Below, piece by piece: positions 1-8,841 of a stretch of DNA of 64,000 bases. The position numbers were made by a program, and so were the translations under genes. The DNA comes from JBFKQC01 sp041627895. GTDB taxonomy: Bacteria > Pseudomonadota > Alphaproteobacteria > Rhodobacterales > Rhodobacteraceae. The notes under the pieces were generated by a model. That model worked only from the letters and a program-made list of their open reading frames with translations, made no database searches and was not told the DNA's origin. Every line of letters begins with the position of its first letter. The stretch's first letter is position 1. The DNA is taken from contig JBFKQC010000002.1 in NCBI GenBank assembly GCA_041627895.1, positions 62,001 through 126,000 of the forward strand, written 5' to 3'.

Positions 1-180
1 TTCGTAACCAATGCCCGGTGCTCGGCGGCGTTGTTTCCGTATCGCGGCGCTGCTGCGTGGCCACGGCTGCGGCGAGACCTGCGAATTGCGCAACAATTGC
101 ACGATTTCGGTCGCATTAATTCCTTAAATGTTTGCGAATCATGAACAGTGCAAAACCGACCCTAGCGATGGACAAGGACC

Positions 181-1227
181 ATGGCGCAACCACTCGAGGC
201 CACTCTGCTGTATCCCTGGGACGCCACTCCGTATACGCGGATCGACGTCGAGGCGCTGGGCGCCACGCTGGTGCGCTTCGGCATGCCGGTCAACCGCGTG
301 CGGAAGATGGCGGGCGAATACGTGCATTTCGACTGCGGCTCGCTGCAGGTCGTGGTGATCGCGTCCGACACGCCGTTTCCCCTGGCCGAATTCAAGGGCG
401 TGCTGCGCCCCGACGAGGACCCGGACCGGCGCGCCGACATCATGGCGCGGCTCACCGAGCACGGCGCCAACTTGACGGTGGTGGTCAGCGAGACGCCCGG
501 CACGCCCGAAACCGAGGTCTCGCGCGCGATGAAGGAACGCATCTGCTGGGAAACGGTGGATCACCTGATCGCAACCACGGCGCCGGACCTTGTGCTTTGG
601 GCCGAGGATTCGCGGCTGCTGACGCCGCGCGAGGCGGAACGCGCGATGCTGGATGCCGACCGCGCTGCGGCCTCTGCCGCGGGGATGCGCGAGACGCGGC
701 CGGCGCCGCGGCCGGACCCGGCGGCCGAGGCACGCATCGCCGCCTGCGGCACGCGGGCCGATCTGCCGGTCGCCGACAGCCCGGCACCGGCGAACGGCGA
801 ATTCGTGCCGGTCCTGCCGCAAAGACCCGCACGGCCGGACAGGCGGACCTCGCGGCCCGACCTGTTCCGGACCGACCCCGCCCTGTCGGGCGACGTGATC
901 GAATGGTTCACCGGGCAATCGGAAATCGACCTCGAACACGAGGAAGGCCGGATCAAGGAAGCGCTGCGCGCGTTTGTCGACCACAAGGAAGGGCCCGATG
1001 TCACGTCGCTATCCGACACGGCGGTCGGGCGCGCATCGCTTTACGTGATGAGCGCGACGATCATGAGCTTCTCGCTGCCGGTCGGCGCCGCAACGCTGAC
1101 CTACACCGCGCTTTCGGGCGGCGATTTCCGGCATACGGCGCACATGATGGCACTGACCGGATTCAGCCTGGCGCTGGCCGCGATGGGTGCCCCCTCGCCG
1201 GCCTCGGCGCTGGGCGTGCTGTTCTAG
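181..1227 (+). CDS. Protein of unknown function, 348 aa
   Basis: I do not recognise this family. The N-terminal ~150 residues look like a compact alpha/beta domain (a stretch around VYHFDCGSL-like strands and a GTPETEVSRAMKE segment). Residues ~150-235 are rich in Pro, Ala, Arg and Asp and are probably a disordered linker. The last ~80 residues are hydrophobic and alanine-rich and could pack against or enter the membrane, though no clean transmembrane helix stands out. No signal peptide is visible. The ATG at 181 is preceded by AAGGA very close to the start. Codon bias towards G/C in third positions is the same as in neighbours, so it is a real gene; function is unknown. Confidence 0.7.
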   Translation: MAQPLEATLLYPWDATPYTRIDVEALGATLVRFGMPVNRVRKMAGEYVHFDCGSLQVVVIASDTPFPLAEFKGVLRPDEDPDRRADIMARLTEHGANLTVVVSETPGTPETEVSRAMKERICWETVDHLIATTAPDLVLWAEDSRLLTPREAERAMLDADRAAASAAGMRETRPAPRPDPAAEARIAACGTRADLPVADSPAPANGEFVPVLPQRPARPDRRTSRPDLFRTDPALSGDVIEWFTGQSEIDLEHEEGRIKEALRAFVDHKEGPDVTSLSDTAVGRASLYVMSATIMSFSLPVGAATLTYTALSGGDFRHTAHMMALTGFSLALAAMGAPSPASALGVLF

Positions 1228-1426
1228 GCCCGGAACGGCCCCGCACCGGATCAGGCGCGCCGCTCTCGGCCCGCGGGGCCATTGCCCCTTGCGGTTCGCG
1301 CCGGCCCCGGTGAGGGATCTAGGCGGGCGCCGGCCACGCTGTCAGGATTTCCATCGCCCGGCCCCGCGCCCGTGCTATATCTTGTGCGTTGTCCATGCCG
1401 CTGGCCGTATTTTCAGGAGATTTTCG

Positions 1427-3217
1427 ATGACCGCCCGTTTCATCCTGTCCGCGCTCTTCTCGACAAGCCTCGCAGCCGCCGCCCTGGCGCAGCAGGCCAC
1501 CGACGCCATCGCCCCCGAGGCGGCGACCGTGGCCGCGGCGGTCACCGTTCCGGCCGCCCTGCAGGCGGCTGCCGATGCCAAGGCGGCGGGCCGGCCGGTC
1601 GAGGCGTCGCGCTGGATGATCGCCGCGGCGCATCCGCTGGCGGTGGAGGCCGGGGCCGAGGTGCTGCGCGCGGGCGGCAACGCCGCCGACGCGATGGTTG
1701 CGGCGCAGGTGGTGCTGGGGCTCGTCGAGCCGCAAAGCTCGGGCCTCGGCGGCGGCGCGTTCCTGGTCTGGTACGACGCCGCCACCGGCCGTTTGACCAC
1801 GCTCGACGGGCGCGAGACGGCGCCGTTGGCCGCGACGCCGCGGCTGTTCCAGGACGCCGCCGGCGAGCCCCTGAAGTTCTTCGACGCGGTGGTCGGCGGG
1901 CGCTCGGTCGGCACGCCGGGGACACCTGCGCTGATGCAGGCGGCGCATGACCGCTGGGGACGCGCCGACTGGGCGGGGCTGTTCGGCGCGGCGGTCGCGC
2001 TGGCCGAGGGCGGATTCGAGGTATCGCCCCGGCTCGCCGAATCGGTCGCAGAGGATGCCGAGCGGCTGGCCGTCTTCGCACCCACCGCCGATTACTTCCT
2101 GCCCGGCGGGCAGCCTGTCGCGGCCGGCGAGCGGCTGGTCAATCCCGCCTACGGCGCGACGCTGCGGCGAATCGCGGCCCACGGGGCCGCCGCGTTCTAT
2201 ACCGGAGAGATCGCCGATGGCATCGTGACCACGGTGCGCACCGCGGCCGGGAATCCGGGCGTGCTGGCCCCCATCGACCTGGCGGTCTACCGCGTGAAAG
2301 AGCGGGCGCCGGTCTGCGTGGACTACCGCGCGCATCAGGTCTGCGGCATGGGGCCGCCCTCGTCCGGTGCGCTGACGGTGGGGCAGATTCTGGGCATGCT
2401 CGCGCATCACGACCTTTCGGCCGGGCCGGGCGATGCGCAGGTCTGGCGGCTGATCGGCGACGCCTCGCGGCTGGCCTTCGCCGACCGCGGCCGCTACATG
2501 GCCGACAGCGACTTCGTGCCGATGCCGACGGACGGCCTGGTCGACCCGGCCTATCTGGCGGACCGCGCCGCGCTGCTGGCCGGCGACGACGCGCTGCCCG
2601 AGGTCGCGCCGGGCTCGCCCGCGTGGGATCACGCGGCGCTTCGGGCCGACGACGAAAGCATCGAGTTCCCGTCGACCTCGCATATCTCGATCGTCGATGC
2701 CGACGGCAACGCGCTGAGCATGACCACGACCATCGAGAACGGTTTCGGCTCGCGGCTGATGACGCCGGGCGGGTTCCTTCTGAACAACGAGTTGACGGAT
2801 TTCTCGTTCCGCAGCCACGACGACGGCGTGCCGGTGGCGAACCGGGTCGAACCCGGCAAGCGGCCGCGATCGTCGATGGCCCCCACCGTCGTGCTGCGCG
2901 AGGGCGTGCCGGTGCTGGTGATCGGCTCGCCCGGCGGCAGCCGGATCATCGGCTATGTCGCGCAGGCCGTCGTCGCGCATCTGGACTGGGGGATGGACGT
3001 GCAGGCGGCGCTGGCGATGGGGCATGGCGTGAACCGGTTCGGCACATATGACCTGGAGGACGGCACGGCGCTGGCCGCGCTGGAGGCCGACTTGCAGGCG
3101 CTTGGCTACGAGACCAGCGTTCGCGAACTGACGTCGGGGCTTCATGCCATCGCCATCGGCGGCAACCTGACCGGCGGGGCCGATCCGCGGCGCGAGGGGC
3201 TGGCCTACGGCGAATGA
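1427..3217 (+). CDS. ggt: Gamma-glutamyltransferase precursor
   Basis: Periplasmic gamma-glutamyltranspeptidase, which cleaves glutathione and other gamma-glutamyl compounds or transfers the glutamyl group; the precursor autocleaves into large and small subunits. I chose the ATG at 1427 because it follows a good Shine-Dalgarno (TCAGGAGA) and begins a signal peptide ending near ALAQQA; in-frame codons upstream encode no conserved sequence. At 596 aa the length fits the family. The autoprocessing site is the Thr at about residue 417 in STSHISIVD, the counterpart of the TTHYSVVD motif at the start of the E. coli small subunit. GGG-rich oxyanion and substrate loops (SSGLGGGAF near residue 105, PSSGAL) are present. 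Single gene, no obvious operon. Confidence 0.93.
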   Translation: MTARFILSALFSTSLAAAALAQQATDAIAPEAATVAAAVTVPAALQAAADAKAAGRPVEASRWMIAAAHPLAVEAGAEVLRAGGNAADAMVAAQVVLGLVEPQSSGLGGGAFLVWYDAATGRLTTLDGRETAPLAATPRLFQDAAGEPLKFFDAVVGGRSVGTPGTPALMQAAHDRWGRADWAGLFGAAVALAEGGFEVSPRLAESVAEDAERLAVFAPTADYFLPGGQPVAAGERLVNPAYGATLRRIAAHGAAAFYTGEIADGIVTTVRTAAGNPGVLAPIDLAVYRVKERAPVCVDYRAHQVCGMGPPSSGALTVGQILGMLAHHDLSAGPGDAQVWRLIGDASRLAFADRGRYMADSDFVPMPTDGLVDPAYLADRAALLAGDDALPEVAPGSPAWDHAALRADDESIEFPSTSHISIVDADGNALSMTTTIENGFGSRLMTPGGFLLNNELTDFSFRSHDDGVPVANRVEPGKRPRSSMAPTVVLREGVPVLVIGSPGGSRIIGYVAQAVVAHLDWGMDVQAALAMGHGVNRFGTYDLEDGTALAALEADLQALGYETSVRELTSGLHAIAIGGNLTGGADPRREGLAYGE

Positions 3218-3257
3218 CGGCGATCGGGCCGGCGGCCGGGGTCCGACGAGACCTCGG

Positions 3258-3788
3258 CTAGCGCCGGTCCGGGGCGCCGAAGATCCGCGCCGCGTGCTCG
3301 GCCAGGTAGATCCGCAGCCAGGGCGTGAAGCGGCCGGGGTCGGCTGCAACCTCTTCCCGAAGCGTGCCGAGCGCGACCCAGCGCACCGCCTCGACCTCTG
3401 CCGGGTCGGGCGTGACCGCAAGGTCCTCGGCAGCGGCCGCGACGAAGAGGTCGACCACCTCGTGCTCGGTCATGCCGCCGCCGACGTCGGCGCGGTACTC
3501 GATCCGGTCGCGGTGCACCGGGTCGAGCCCGGCGATGCCCAGTTCCTCGCCAAGCCGCCGCACCGCGCAGTCGCGCGGCGCCTCGCGCCAGTGCGGGTGG
3601 GTGCAGCAGGTATTCGCCCAGAGCCCGGGCGTGTGGTACTTGCCGGCGGCGCGCTTCTGGATCAGCACCTTGTCGCCGTCCAGCACGAAGACCGAGACCG
3701 CCTTGTGGCGCAGCCCCTTCAGGTGCGCCTCGAGCTTGTCCACCGGGGCAAGGTCGCCGTTCACCCAGGCCGGGATCGAGATCGTCAT
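3258..3788 (-). CDS. idi: Isopentenyl-diphosphate delta-isomerase, type I (Nudix)
   Basis: Cytosolic enzyme interconverting isopentenyl and dimethylallyl diphosphate for isoprenoid, carotenoid or quinone synthesis. The 176-aa length matches type I bacterial enzymes. The catalytic Cys is Cys62 in NTCCTHPH (aligned with the Cys of NSVCGHP in E. coli) and the metal/proton-handling glutamates are Glu108 and Glu110 in TEHEVVDLF. The Nudix region RRLGEELGI is clear. It is convergent with ggt, with 40 bp between the two stop codons, and its start lies about 200 bp from the divergent trkH, so it is probably transcribed alone. Confidence 0.95.
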   Translation of the reverse strand: MTISIPAWVNGDLAPVDKLEAHLKGLRHKAVSVFVLDGDKVLIQKRAAGKYHTPGLWANTCCTHPHWREAPRDCAVRRLGEELGIAGLDPVHRDRIEYRADVGGGMTEHEVVDLFVAAAAEDLAVTPDPAEVEAVRWVALGTLREEVAADPGRFTPWLRIYLAEHAARIFGAPDRR

Positions 3789-3916
3789 CTGTCGGCTTCG
3801 CGTCCCGGGCGCCGCTGGAGAGCGATGGTTCTGGTGCGGGTCCCGATATGGGCGAGCCGGCGCCCGGGCACAAGCGCCTTGTGCGCCGCGGCCCCGTCCG
3901 CCGCGGGCGCCGCGCC

Positions 3917-3930
3917 TTGATCGGCATCAT
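3917..3930. promoter_or_regulatory. FNR-type palindrome upstream of trkH (one mismatch)
   Basis: TTGATCGGCATCAT matches the FNR/FixK/DNR consensus TTGAY-N4-RTCAA except for the last base. Its centre is 63.5 bp before the trkH start, close to the ~67 bp spacing of the perfect boxes elsewhere in this window. No good -10 is visible, so this is tentative. Confidence 0.35.
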
Positions 3931-3986
3931 TGCGCGCCGCGGCGCGCTGCGGCTCTCTGGCGGCGGAAACCGAGATCGGGACCGGG

Positions 3987-5498
3987 ATGAAGACCACCGA
4001 AATCTGGCCCATCGCAAGGCTGGTCGCACGGATCCTGCACGTGCCGGGCGCGATGGCCGCGGCAAGCGCCGTGCTGGCGGCGGCGGCCGGTGACTGGCCG
4101 GGGGCGCTGGCCTTCGCGGCCACGGCGGTTCTGGCGTCCGGCCTCGGGGTCCTGTTCGACAGGCTGATCCCGCCCGGGCATCACGCGAATTTCCGCGAGG
4201 CGATGGTGGGCTGCGCCGCGGGCTGGCTGGTTGCGGCGCTGGTCGGCGCCCTGCCCTTCCTGCTGGTCGCGCATTCCCTGCCGGCGGACGGCAACGGCGC
4301 CGCGGCGGTGTTCCGCAGCGTCTGGAACGCGCTTTTCGAATCGATGTCGGGCTTTACCACGACGGGGCTGACGATGGTCGCGCATCCGGACGATCTGCCG
4401 CTCGGCCTGCAATGGTGGCGCTCGCTCAGCCAGTGGGTCGGCGGGCTGGGCGTGATCGTGCTGGTTCTCGCGGTGGTGCATCCCGACCGCGAGTTCGCCA
4501 AGCTGTTCCGCGCCGAGGGGCACGAGCGGACCTTCGGGCAGAACGTCCTGCAGACGATTCGCGAGATCTGGGCGGTCTATGTCGGGTTCACCTGCCTCGG
4601 CGCAGGATTGCTGCTGGGTCTGGGCATGCCGGCCTGGGACAGTGTGAACCATGCGATGACGGCGATATCGACAGGCGGCTTCACCGTCGCGGACGGCGGC
4701 GTCGCGGTCTACGGAACCGGACCGCATGTCGGGGTGACGGTGCTGACGATCGCCGGCGCGGTCAGTTTCGTCTGGTACCAGCACCTGCTTCGCGGCGAAT
4801 GGTCCAGGTGCCGGGCCGACACGCAGGTGCGCGGCCTGTTGGCGCTGCTGGCCCTGGGGGCGCTTCTTCTGTGGCTCACGCGGCTTGCCGACGGCGGGCC
4901 GGGCGAGCCGCTGACCAGTGCGCTGGAATGGACCGCGGCGCTGACGACATCGGGGTTTGCCGCGACCGGGCTCGAGGACTGGTCGGACGCGTCCAAGATG
5001 CTGCTGATCCTGGCGATGGTGGTGGGCGGGGCGACGGGATCGGCCGCCGGCGGCGTCAAGATCGCGCGAATCGTGACACTGGTCACGGAACTCGGCGTTT
5101 TCCTGCGGGCCATCGTGCTGAAACCGTGGCTGCTGACGTTTCGTCCGGCGACGCTAGCCGGGGAACTCGACAGCGAGACCGCAGGCAGGTTCACGGTGGC
5201 GGCGCTGTTCCTGGTGATGTGGCTCGGGCTGATCGGCGCGGCGGGCTTTCTGCTGGCGTTGATCGCGGGTCCGGGCGCGGCGATCACCGACGTGATGTTC
5301 GACGCCGCTTCGGCGCTGTCGATCACCGGGCTGAGCAGCGGCTTCACGTCGCCGGATATGCCCGCGGGCGCAAAGGCGATCCTGATACTGCTGATGTGGA
5401 TGGGTCGGCTGGAAATCCTGCCGGTGCTGGTGTTCCTCGCCTGGATCGCGGGGCACGGAGGGTCGGCGCCGGCCGGGTCCGGGGCGCGGTCCGGCTAG
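3987..5498 (+). CDS. trkH: TrkH family potassium uptake protein
   Basis: Inner-membrane K+ channel subunit of a Trk/Ktr-type uptake system. The start at 3987 (MKTTEIWPIARL) gives 503 aa; an in-frame codon 57 bp upstream would add a polar tail unlike the family. The four selectivity-filter-like repeats are visible, for example SMSGFTTTGLTM (~115-125), AISTGGFTV, ALTTSGFAATGL and SALSITGLSSG, each followed by a membrane helix. MVVGGATGSAAGGVKIARI is the typical segment after the third repeat. No trkA or ktrA regulator gene is adjacent, so the cytoplasmic partner must be encoded elsewhere. An FNR-like box lies upstream, which would make it low-oxygen responsive if functional. Confidence 0.92.
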   Translation: MKTTEIWPIARLVARILHVPGAMAAASAVLAAAAGDWPGALAFAATAVLASGLGVLFDRLIPPGHHANFREAMVGCAAGWLVAALVGALPFLLVAHSLPADGNGAAAVFRSVWNALFESMSGFTTTGLTMVAHPDDLPLGLQWWRSLSQWVGGLGVIVLVLAVVHPDREFAKLFRAEGHERTFGQNVLQTIREIWAVYVGFTCLGAGLLLGLGMPAWDSVNHAMTAISTGGFTVADGGVAVYGTGPHVGVTVLTIAGAVSFVWYQHLLRGEWSRCRADTQVRGLLALLALGALLLWLTRLADGGPGEPLTSALEWTAALTTSGFAATGLEDWSDASKMLLILAMVVGGATGSAAGGVKIARIVTLVTELGVFLRAIVLKPWLLTFRPATLAGELDSETAGRFTVAALFLVMWLGLIGAAGFLLALIAGPGAAITDVMFDAASALSITGLSSGFTSPDMPAGAKAILILLMWMGRLEILPVLVFLAWIAGHGGSAPAGSGARSG

Positions 5499-5670
5499 GC
5501 ACCTTCATCGGCACGGCCCGGGACGGGATCGGCCGTTTCCCGCCTTGCTGTGGCGCGCGACGGACGCGATGCGCCCGGCACCGCGCCGGGGCATAAAATT
5601 CGCGCGAGGCAGGGGTGTATCTTCGCCCGGCCCGCGATAGGCTTCGGCCGGATCAGAGTGGAGACGTCAC

Positions 5671-6168
5671 ATGAAACACAGCTGGATTTTCGCAGCGGCC
5701 GTCGTCGCGGCCGCGCCCGCCTTCGCAGAAAGCCATGCCGAGATGGGCGACGCCGACGCCGGCGCCGAGGCATTCTCGAAATGCCAATCCTGCCACGTTG
5801 TCGTCGACGACGAGGGCAACACGCTTGCCGGGCGCAGCGGCAAGTCGGGTCCGAACCTTTACGGGATCGTCGGGCGCGCTGCCGGCACGGTCGAGGACTA
5901 CCGCTACGGCAAGTCGCTGGTCGAGGCCGGCGAGGCGGGCCTGGTCTGGGACGGCGAGGCCTTTGTCGCCTACGTGCAGGACCCGAAGGGCTTCCTGCAG
6001 ACCTTCCTCGACGACAAGAAGGCGCGCAGCAAGATGAGCTATCGGCTGCGTGACGAGACCGAGGCGTTGAACCTCTATGCCTTCCTGAAATCCGTCGGAC
6101 CGGCGATGGAAGAGATGGAGGACATGGAGGATATGGAGGACACCGAAGAGGGCACCCCGACCAACTGA
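5671..6168 (+). CDS. Class I cytochrome c with acidic C-terminal tail
   Basis: Periplasmic monohaem cytochrome c of the c2 type. A signal peptide is cleaved after APAFA (residue ~19), the haem site is CQSCH near residue 38, and a distal ligand is probably the Met of KMSYRLRD. The domain keeps the c2-like order GPNLYGIVGR, then KMSYRL, then LNLYAFLKS. The C-terminus carries an unusual acidic tail (EEMEDMEDMEDTEEG, ~145-160) formed by a short repeat of Glu-Asp-Met units. The gene has its own intergenic region on both sides. The exact redox partner is unknown; cytochromes of this group usually carry electrons between the bc1 complex and an oxidase. Confidence 0.9.
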   Translation: MKHSWIFAAAVVAAAPAFAESHAEMGDADAGAEAFSKCQSCHVVVDDEGNTLAGRSGKSGPNLYGIVGRAAGTVEDYRYGKSLVEAGEAGLVWDGEAFVAYVQDPKGFLQTFLDDKKARSKMSYRLRDETEALNLYAFLKSVGPAMEEMEDMEDMEDTEEGTPTN

Positions 6169-6175
6169 GCGCGAT

Positions 6176-6203
6176 CGCCCCGGCGCCGGGCGGTGCCGGG
6201 GCG
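6176..6203 (+). terminator. Hairpin after the cytochrome c gene
   Basis: CGCCCCGGC and GCCGGGGCG form a perfect 9-bp stem around a 10-nt loop, starting 8 bases after the cytochrome stop codon. No clear T-tract follows, as is usual for GC-rich terminators; it may instead be a 3'-end stabilising hairpin. Confidence 0.5.
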
Positions 6204-6350
6204 TCCGGACGGCGGCACTGCGCGCCTCAGGGGGCTGCGGGCCGCGTTGCCGGGGCTTCATCGTGATTTCGGCGCATTGCACCGGGCGCGGGCGGTGCGC
6301 CCTTGAGGGGCGCGACCGGGTCCGCCGCGGTTGGCGCGACGCCGCGCCGG

Positions 6351-7088
6351 TCAGGCGCGCAGCGTGATGTCCGGCAGCCGGTCCAGCGCAAGCTTCAGCG
6401 CGTCGCCCCAGGTATCCGAGATTTCGTTGAAATAGGCGTCGTCGCCGTCGATCCGGCGCGACAGGCCCAGGCGCAGGCTGTCTTCGTCGTAAAGCTGCAG
6501 ATCCAGCGGCGGACCGACCGAGAGGTTGGCCTTGATCGTCGAATCGAAGCTGACCAGCAGAAGCTTCACCGCAGCCTCGAAGCTCAGTTCCGGATCGTGC
6601 GCGCGCACCAGGATCGGGCGGCCGTATTTCGTCTCGCCGATCTGGAAGAACGGCGTGTCGTCGCCGGCCTCGATGAAATTGCCCTCGGGGTAGATCAGGA
6701 ACAGCCGCGACGGGCTGCCGGCGATCTGCCCGCCGAGGATCAGCGTGGCATGGAATGCGCTGTCGGCGCTTTGCCCGGTTGTCGCATGCTCGGCGATCAC
6801 GTCTTTCAGCGTCCCGGCCACGATCCGCGCGACCTGGAACATCGACGGCGCCTCGAGGATCGAGGGCGCACGGTCGCTCGGCGCCTTCATGCGCTCTTCC
6901 AGCAGGCTGACGACGGCCTGGGTCGTTGCAAGGTTGCCCGCTGTCATCATCACGATCACGCGCTCGCCCGGCACTTCCCACGAGTGCATCTTGCGGAAGG
7001 TCGAGACGTTGTCGACGCCCGCGTTGGTACGGGTGTCGGACATGAACACCAGCCCGCGCGCCAGGCGCATTCCGACGCAATAGGTCAT
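6351..7088 (-). CDS. anbu: Anbu, bacterial proteasome-like peptidase
   Basis: Ntn-hydrolase fold protein of the Anbu (ancestral beta subunit) family, 245 aa, thought to form helical or ring assemblies in the cytosol. The start at 7088 gives MTYCVG, so Thr would become residue 1 after Met removal, as expected for the family nucleophile. DTRTNAGVDNVSTFRK, VIMMTAGNLATTQ-like and GGQIAG segments are typical. It is the last gene of the four-gene minus operon that starts with the ATP-grasp gene. Linked families suggest it degrades or processes a peptide product made by that operon; protease activity of Anbu has been hard to show. Confidence 0.92.
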   Translation of the reverse strand: MTYCVGMRLARGLVFMSDTRTNAGVDNVSTFRKMHSWEVPGERVIVMMTAGNLATTQAVVSLLEERMKAPSDRAPSILEAPSMFQVARIVAGTLKDVIAEHATTGQSADSAFHATLILGGQIAGSPSRLFLIYPEGNFIEAGDDTPFFQIGETKYGRPILVRAHDPELSFEAAVKLLLVSFDSTIKANLSVGPPLDLQLYDEDSLRLGLSRRIDGDDAYFNEISDTWGDALKLALDRLPDITLRA

Positions 7089-7098
7089 GGGCGTTTCC

Positions 7099-7899
7099 TT
7101 ACTGCTGCGCCACTTCGACGGCCACCGACAGGGATTCGCCCCCGTGACCGAACCTGGTGCCAGATATCGGCGCAGCCTCGGCATAGTCCAGCCCCGTCGC
7201 GACGCGCACATAGCGGGTATCCGGGGAAATCCCGTTCGAGACGTCGAAGCCGACCCAGCCCAGCCCGTCAACATGCGCCTCGGCCCAGGCGTGCATCGCG
7301 TCCTGCGCCACCCGGTCGTTCATCATCAGGTAGCCCGACACATAGCGCGCCGGGCAGCCCATGGCGCGGGCGCAGGCGATGAACACGTGAGCGTGGTCCT
7401 GGCAGACGCCGTGGCCCTCGCGCAGCGCGTCCTCGGCGGTCCAGCCGGGATGGGTGACGCCGGTCTCGTACCTCACCGCCGCCGCGATCCGCTGGCTCAG
7501 GTCATGAAGCTCGGCCAGAAGACCCTCGCCCTCGACCTCGGACACGATCTCGCGGCAGGCCCTGCCCGCGCGGGTCAGCGGCGTCGGGCGCTCGAACAGC
7601 CAGAGCGGCACGTAGCCGAGATGCGGACCGAGGACGCCGTGGGTCTCGGCAAGCTCGACCTCGCCCTCGCCTTGCACCGTGACCGAGGTGGTGCCCGGCT
7701 CGAAGCTGACCAGCGTCACGTGGTTGCGGTGGTGGTCGTCGTATTCAAGCTCGTCCCGGCCGCCCTCGATCGCGGTCTGCCAGCGCAGCACGTTCTGGGC
7801 CCGCGTGGATTTCGGCGTGGTGCGAAGCTGTTGCAGCCCGTAGGCGGCCGGCGCCTCGAACTCGTAGCGGGTGGTATGCGAAATCCGAAGCCGCATCAT
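7099..7899 (-). CDS. Transglutaminase-like cysteine peptidase family protein
   Basis: 266-aa protein of the bacterial transglutaminase-like group (N-terminal beta domain, then catalytic core). The catalytic triad is visible as Cys in GHGVCQDHAHVF (~residue 173), His in DAMHAWAEAHV and Asp in GFDVSNG. MRLRISHTTRYEF at the N-terminus is the typical opening strand. Its ATG overlaps the stop of the alpha-E gene (ATGA), showing translational coupling, and only 10 bp separate it from anbu. Within this conserved cluster it is inferred to be an amidase or peptidase acting on the product of the ATP-grasp ligase. Confidence 0.93.
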   Translation of the reverse strand: MMRLRISHTTRYEFEAPAAYGLQQLRTTPKSTRAQNVLRWQTAIEGGRDELEYDDHHRNHVTLVSFEPGTTSVTVQGEGEVELAETHGVLGPHLGYVPLWLFERPTPLTRAGRACREIVSEVEGEGLLAELHDLSQRIAAAVRYETGVTHPGWTAEDALREGHGVCQDHAHVFIACARAMGCPARYVSGYLMMNDRVAQDAMHAWAEAHVDGLGWVGFDVSNGISPDTRYVRVATGLDYAEAAPISGTRFGHGGESLSVAVEVAQQ

Positions 7900-8837
7900 G
7901 CATAGAACCTGTAATCGACCTCGACCTGCCGGCTGAGCGTTGCGAGATCGCCGAGCACGCCCTGGATGAACTCGTGCAGCCCATCCTCGAAGACCCCGTC
8001 AAGGCCCTGCGCGGCGAGCCGTTCGGCCAGCGCGCGCGCCTGGCCGAGCGAGGGCGGCGCGTCGCCGTAATCCTGCGCGAGAAAGCCGAGATTGCCGCTG
8101 ATCTTGCTGGAGCAGAAGCGCAGGCTGCGGGGCATCCGGCCGTCGAGGATCAGGTGCTCGACGATGTTGCGCGCGCCGACGTCCTGGCCGTAGACGATGC
8201 GGTAGCCGCGCCGCGCCGAAAGCGCGCGCAGGATCGATTCCCACTGCGCGTTGTCGAGCGACGAGCCGACCGAAAAGGCGGTCGGCAGCAGCACGTAGTA
8301 TTTCACGTCGAGGATGCGGCCGGTGTTGTCCGCGCGCTCGATGAAGGTGCCGAGCCGGGCGAAATCGTAGATGTCGTTGCGGTGCATCGTGCCATGGGTC
8401 ATGCCGCGCACCAGCGCCGCCTGTTGCTTGATCAGGCCCAGCACCCGCGGCAGGTCGCGTTCGCCCACCCGCCGCGCCAGCGCCTCGCGAATCGCCATCC
8501 ACCCGCCGTTCACCGCTTCCCACGCCTCGTAGGACAGCGCGGTTCGCACGGCGCGGGCATTGTCGCGGGCCTGCTTGTAGACCGACAGGATCGAGGCCGG
8601 GTTGTCGCGGTCGCGCAGCATCCAGTCGACCACCGCGTCGCGAGAGTATTCGGCGTGCTTCTCGACAAAGCCGGCCTCTGCGCTGGCGGTCTGCACCACC
8701 GAGGCCCATTCGTCGTCCGAGGCGCGCGCCCGGGTCAGCGCGATGCGCTGGCCGGTCTCGATCAGGCGCGCGGTGTTCTCGGCGCGCTCGAGGTAGCGAT
8801 ACATCCAGAAGAGCCCGCCCGCGGTTCGTCCCAGCAT
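7896..8837 (-). CDS. Alpha-E domain protein
   Basis: 313-aa, almost entirely helical protein of the alpha-E family. The opening MLGRTAGGLFWMYRYLERAE is the family signature (RxAxxLxWxxRYLERAE). It lies 4 bp downstream of the ATP-grasp gene and overlaps the transglutaminase gene. The biochemical function is not established; in comparative work it always accompanies a circularly permuted ATP-grasp protein and a transglutaminase, and it is presumed to be a partner in peptide or amide-bond synthesis. A long amphipathic helix content and no signal peptide point to the cytosol. Confidence 0.92.
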   Translation of the reverse strand: MLGRTAGGLFWMYRYLERAENTARLIETGQRIALTRARASDDEWASVVQTASAEAGFVEKHAEYSRDAVVDWMLRDRDNPASILSVYKQARDNARAVRTALSYEAWEAVNGGWMAIREALARRVGERDLPRVLGLIKQQAALVRGMTHGTMHRNDIYDFARLGTFIERADNTGRILDVKYYVLLPTAFSVGSSLDNAQWESILRALSARRGYRIVYGQDVGARNIVEHLILDGRMPRSLRFCSSKISGNLGFLAQDYGDAPPSLGQARALAERLAAQGLDGVFEDGLHEFIQGVLGDLATLSRQVEVDYRFYA

Positions 8838-8841
8838 CGCG

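Noticed and set aside
1319..3421. Very long minus-strand open frame opposite ggt
   Set aside because: Arg/Gly/His-rich translation without motifs; it is the antisense shadow of a high-GC coding gene.
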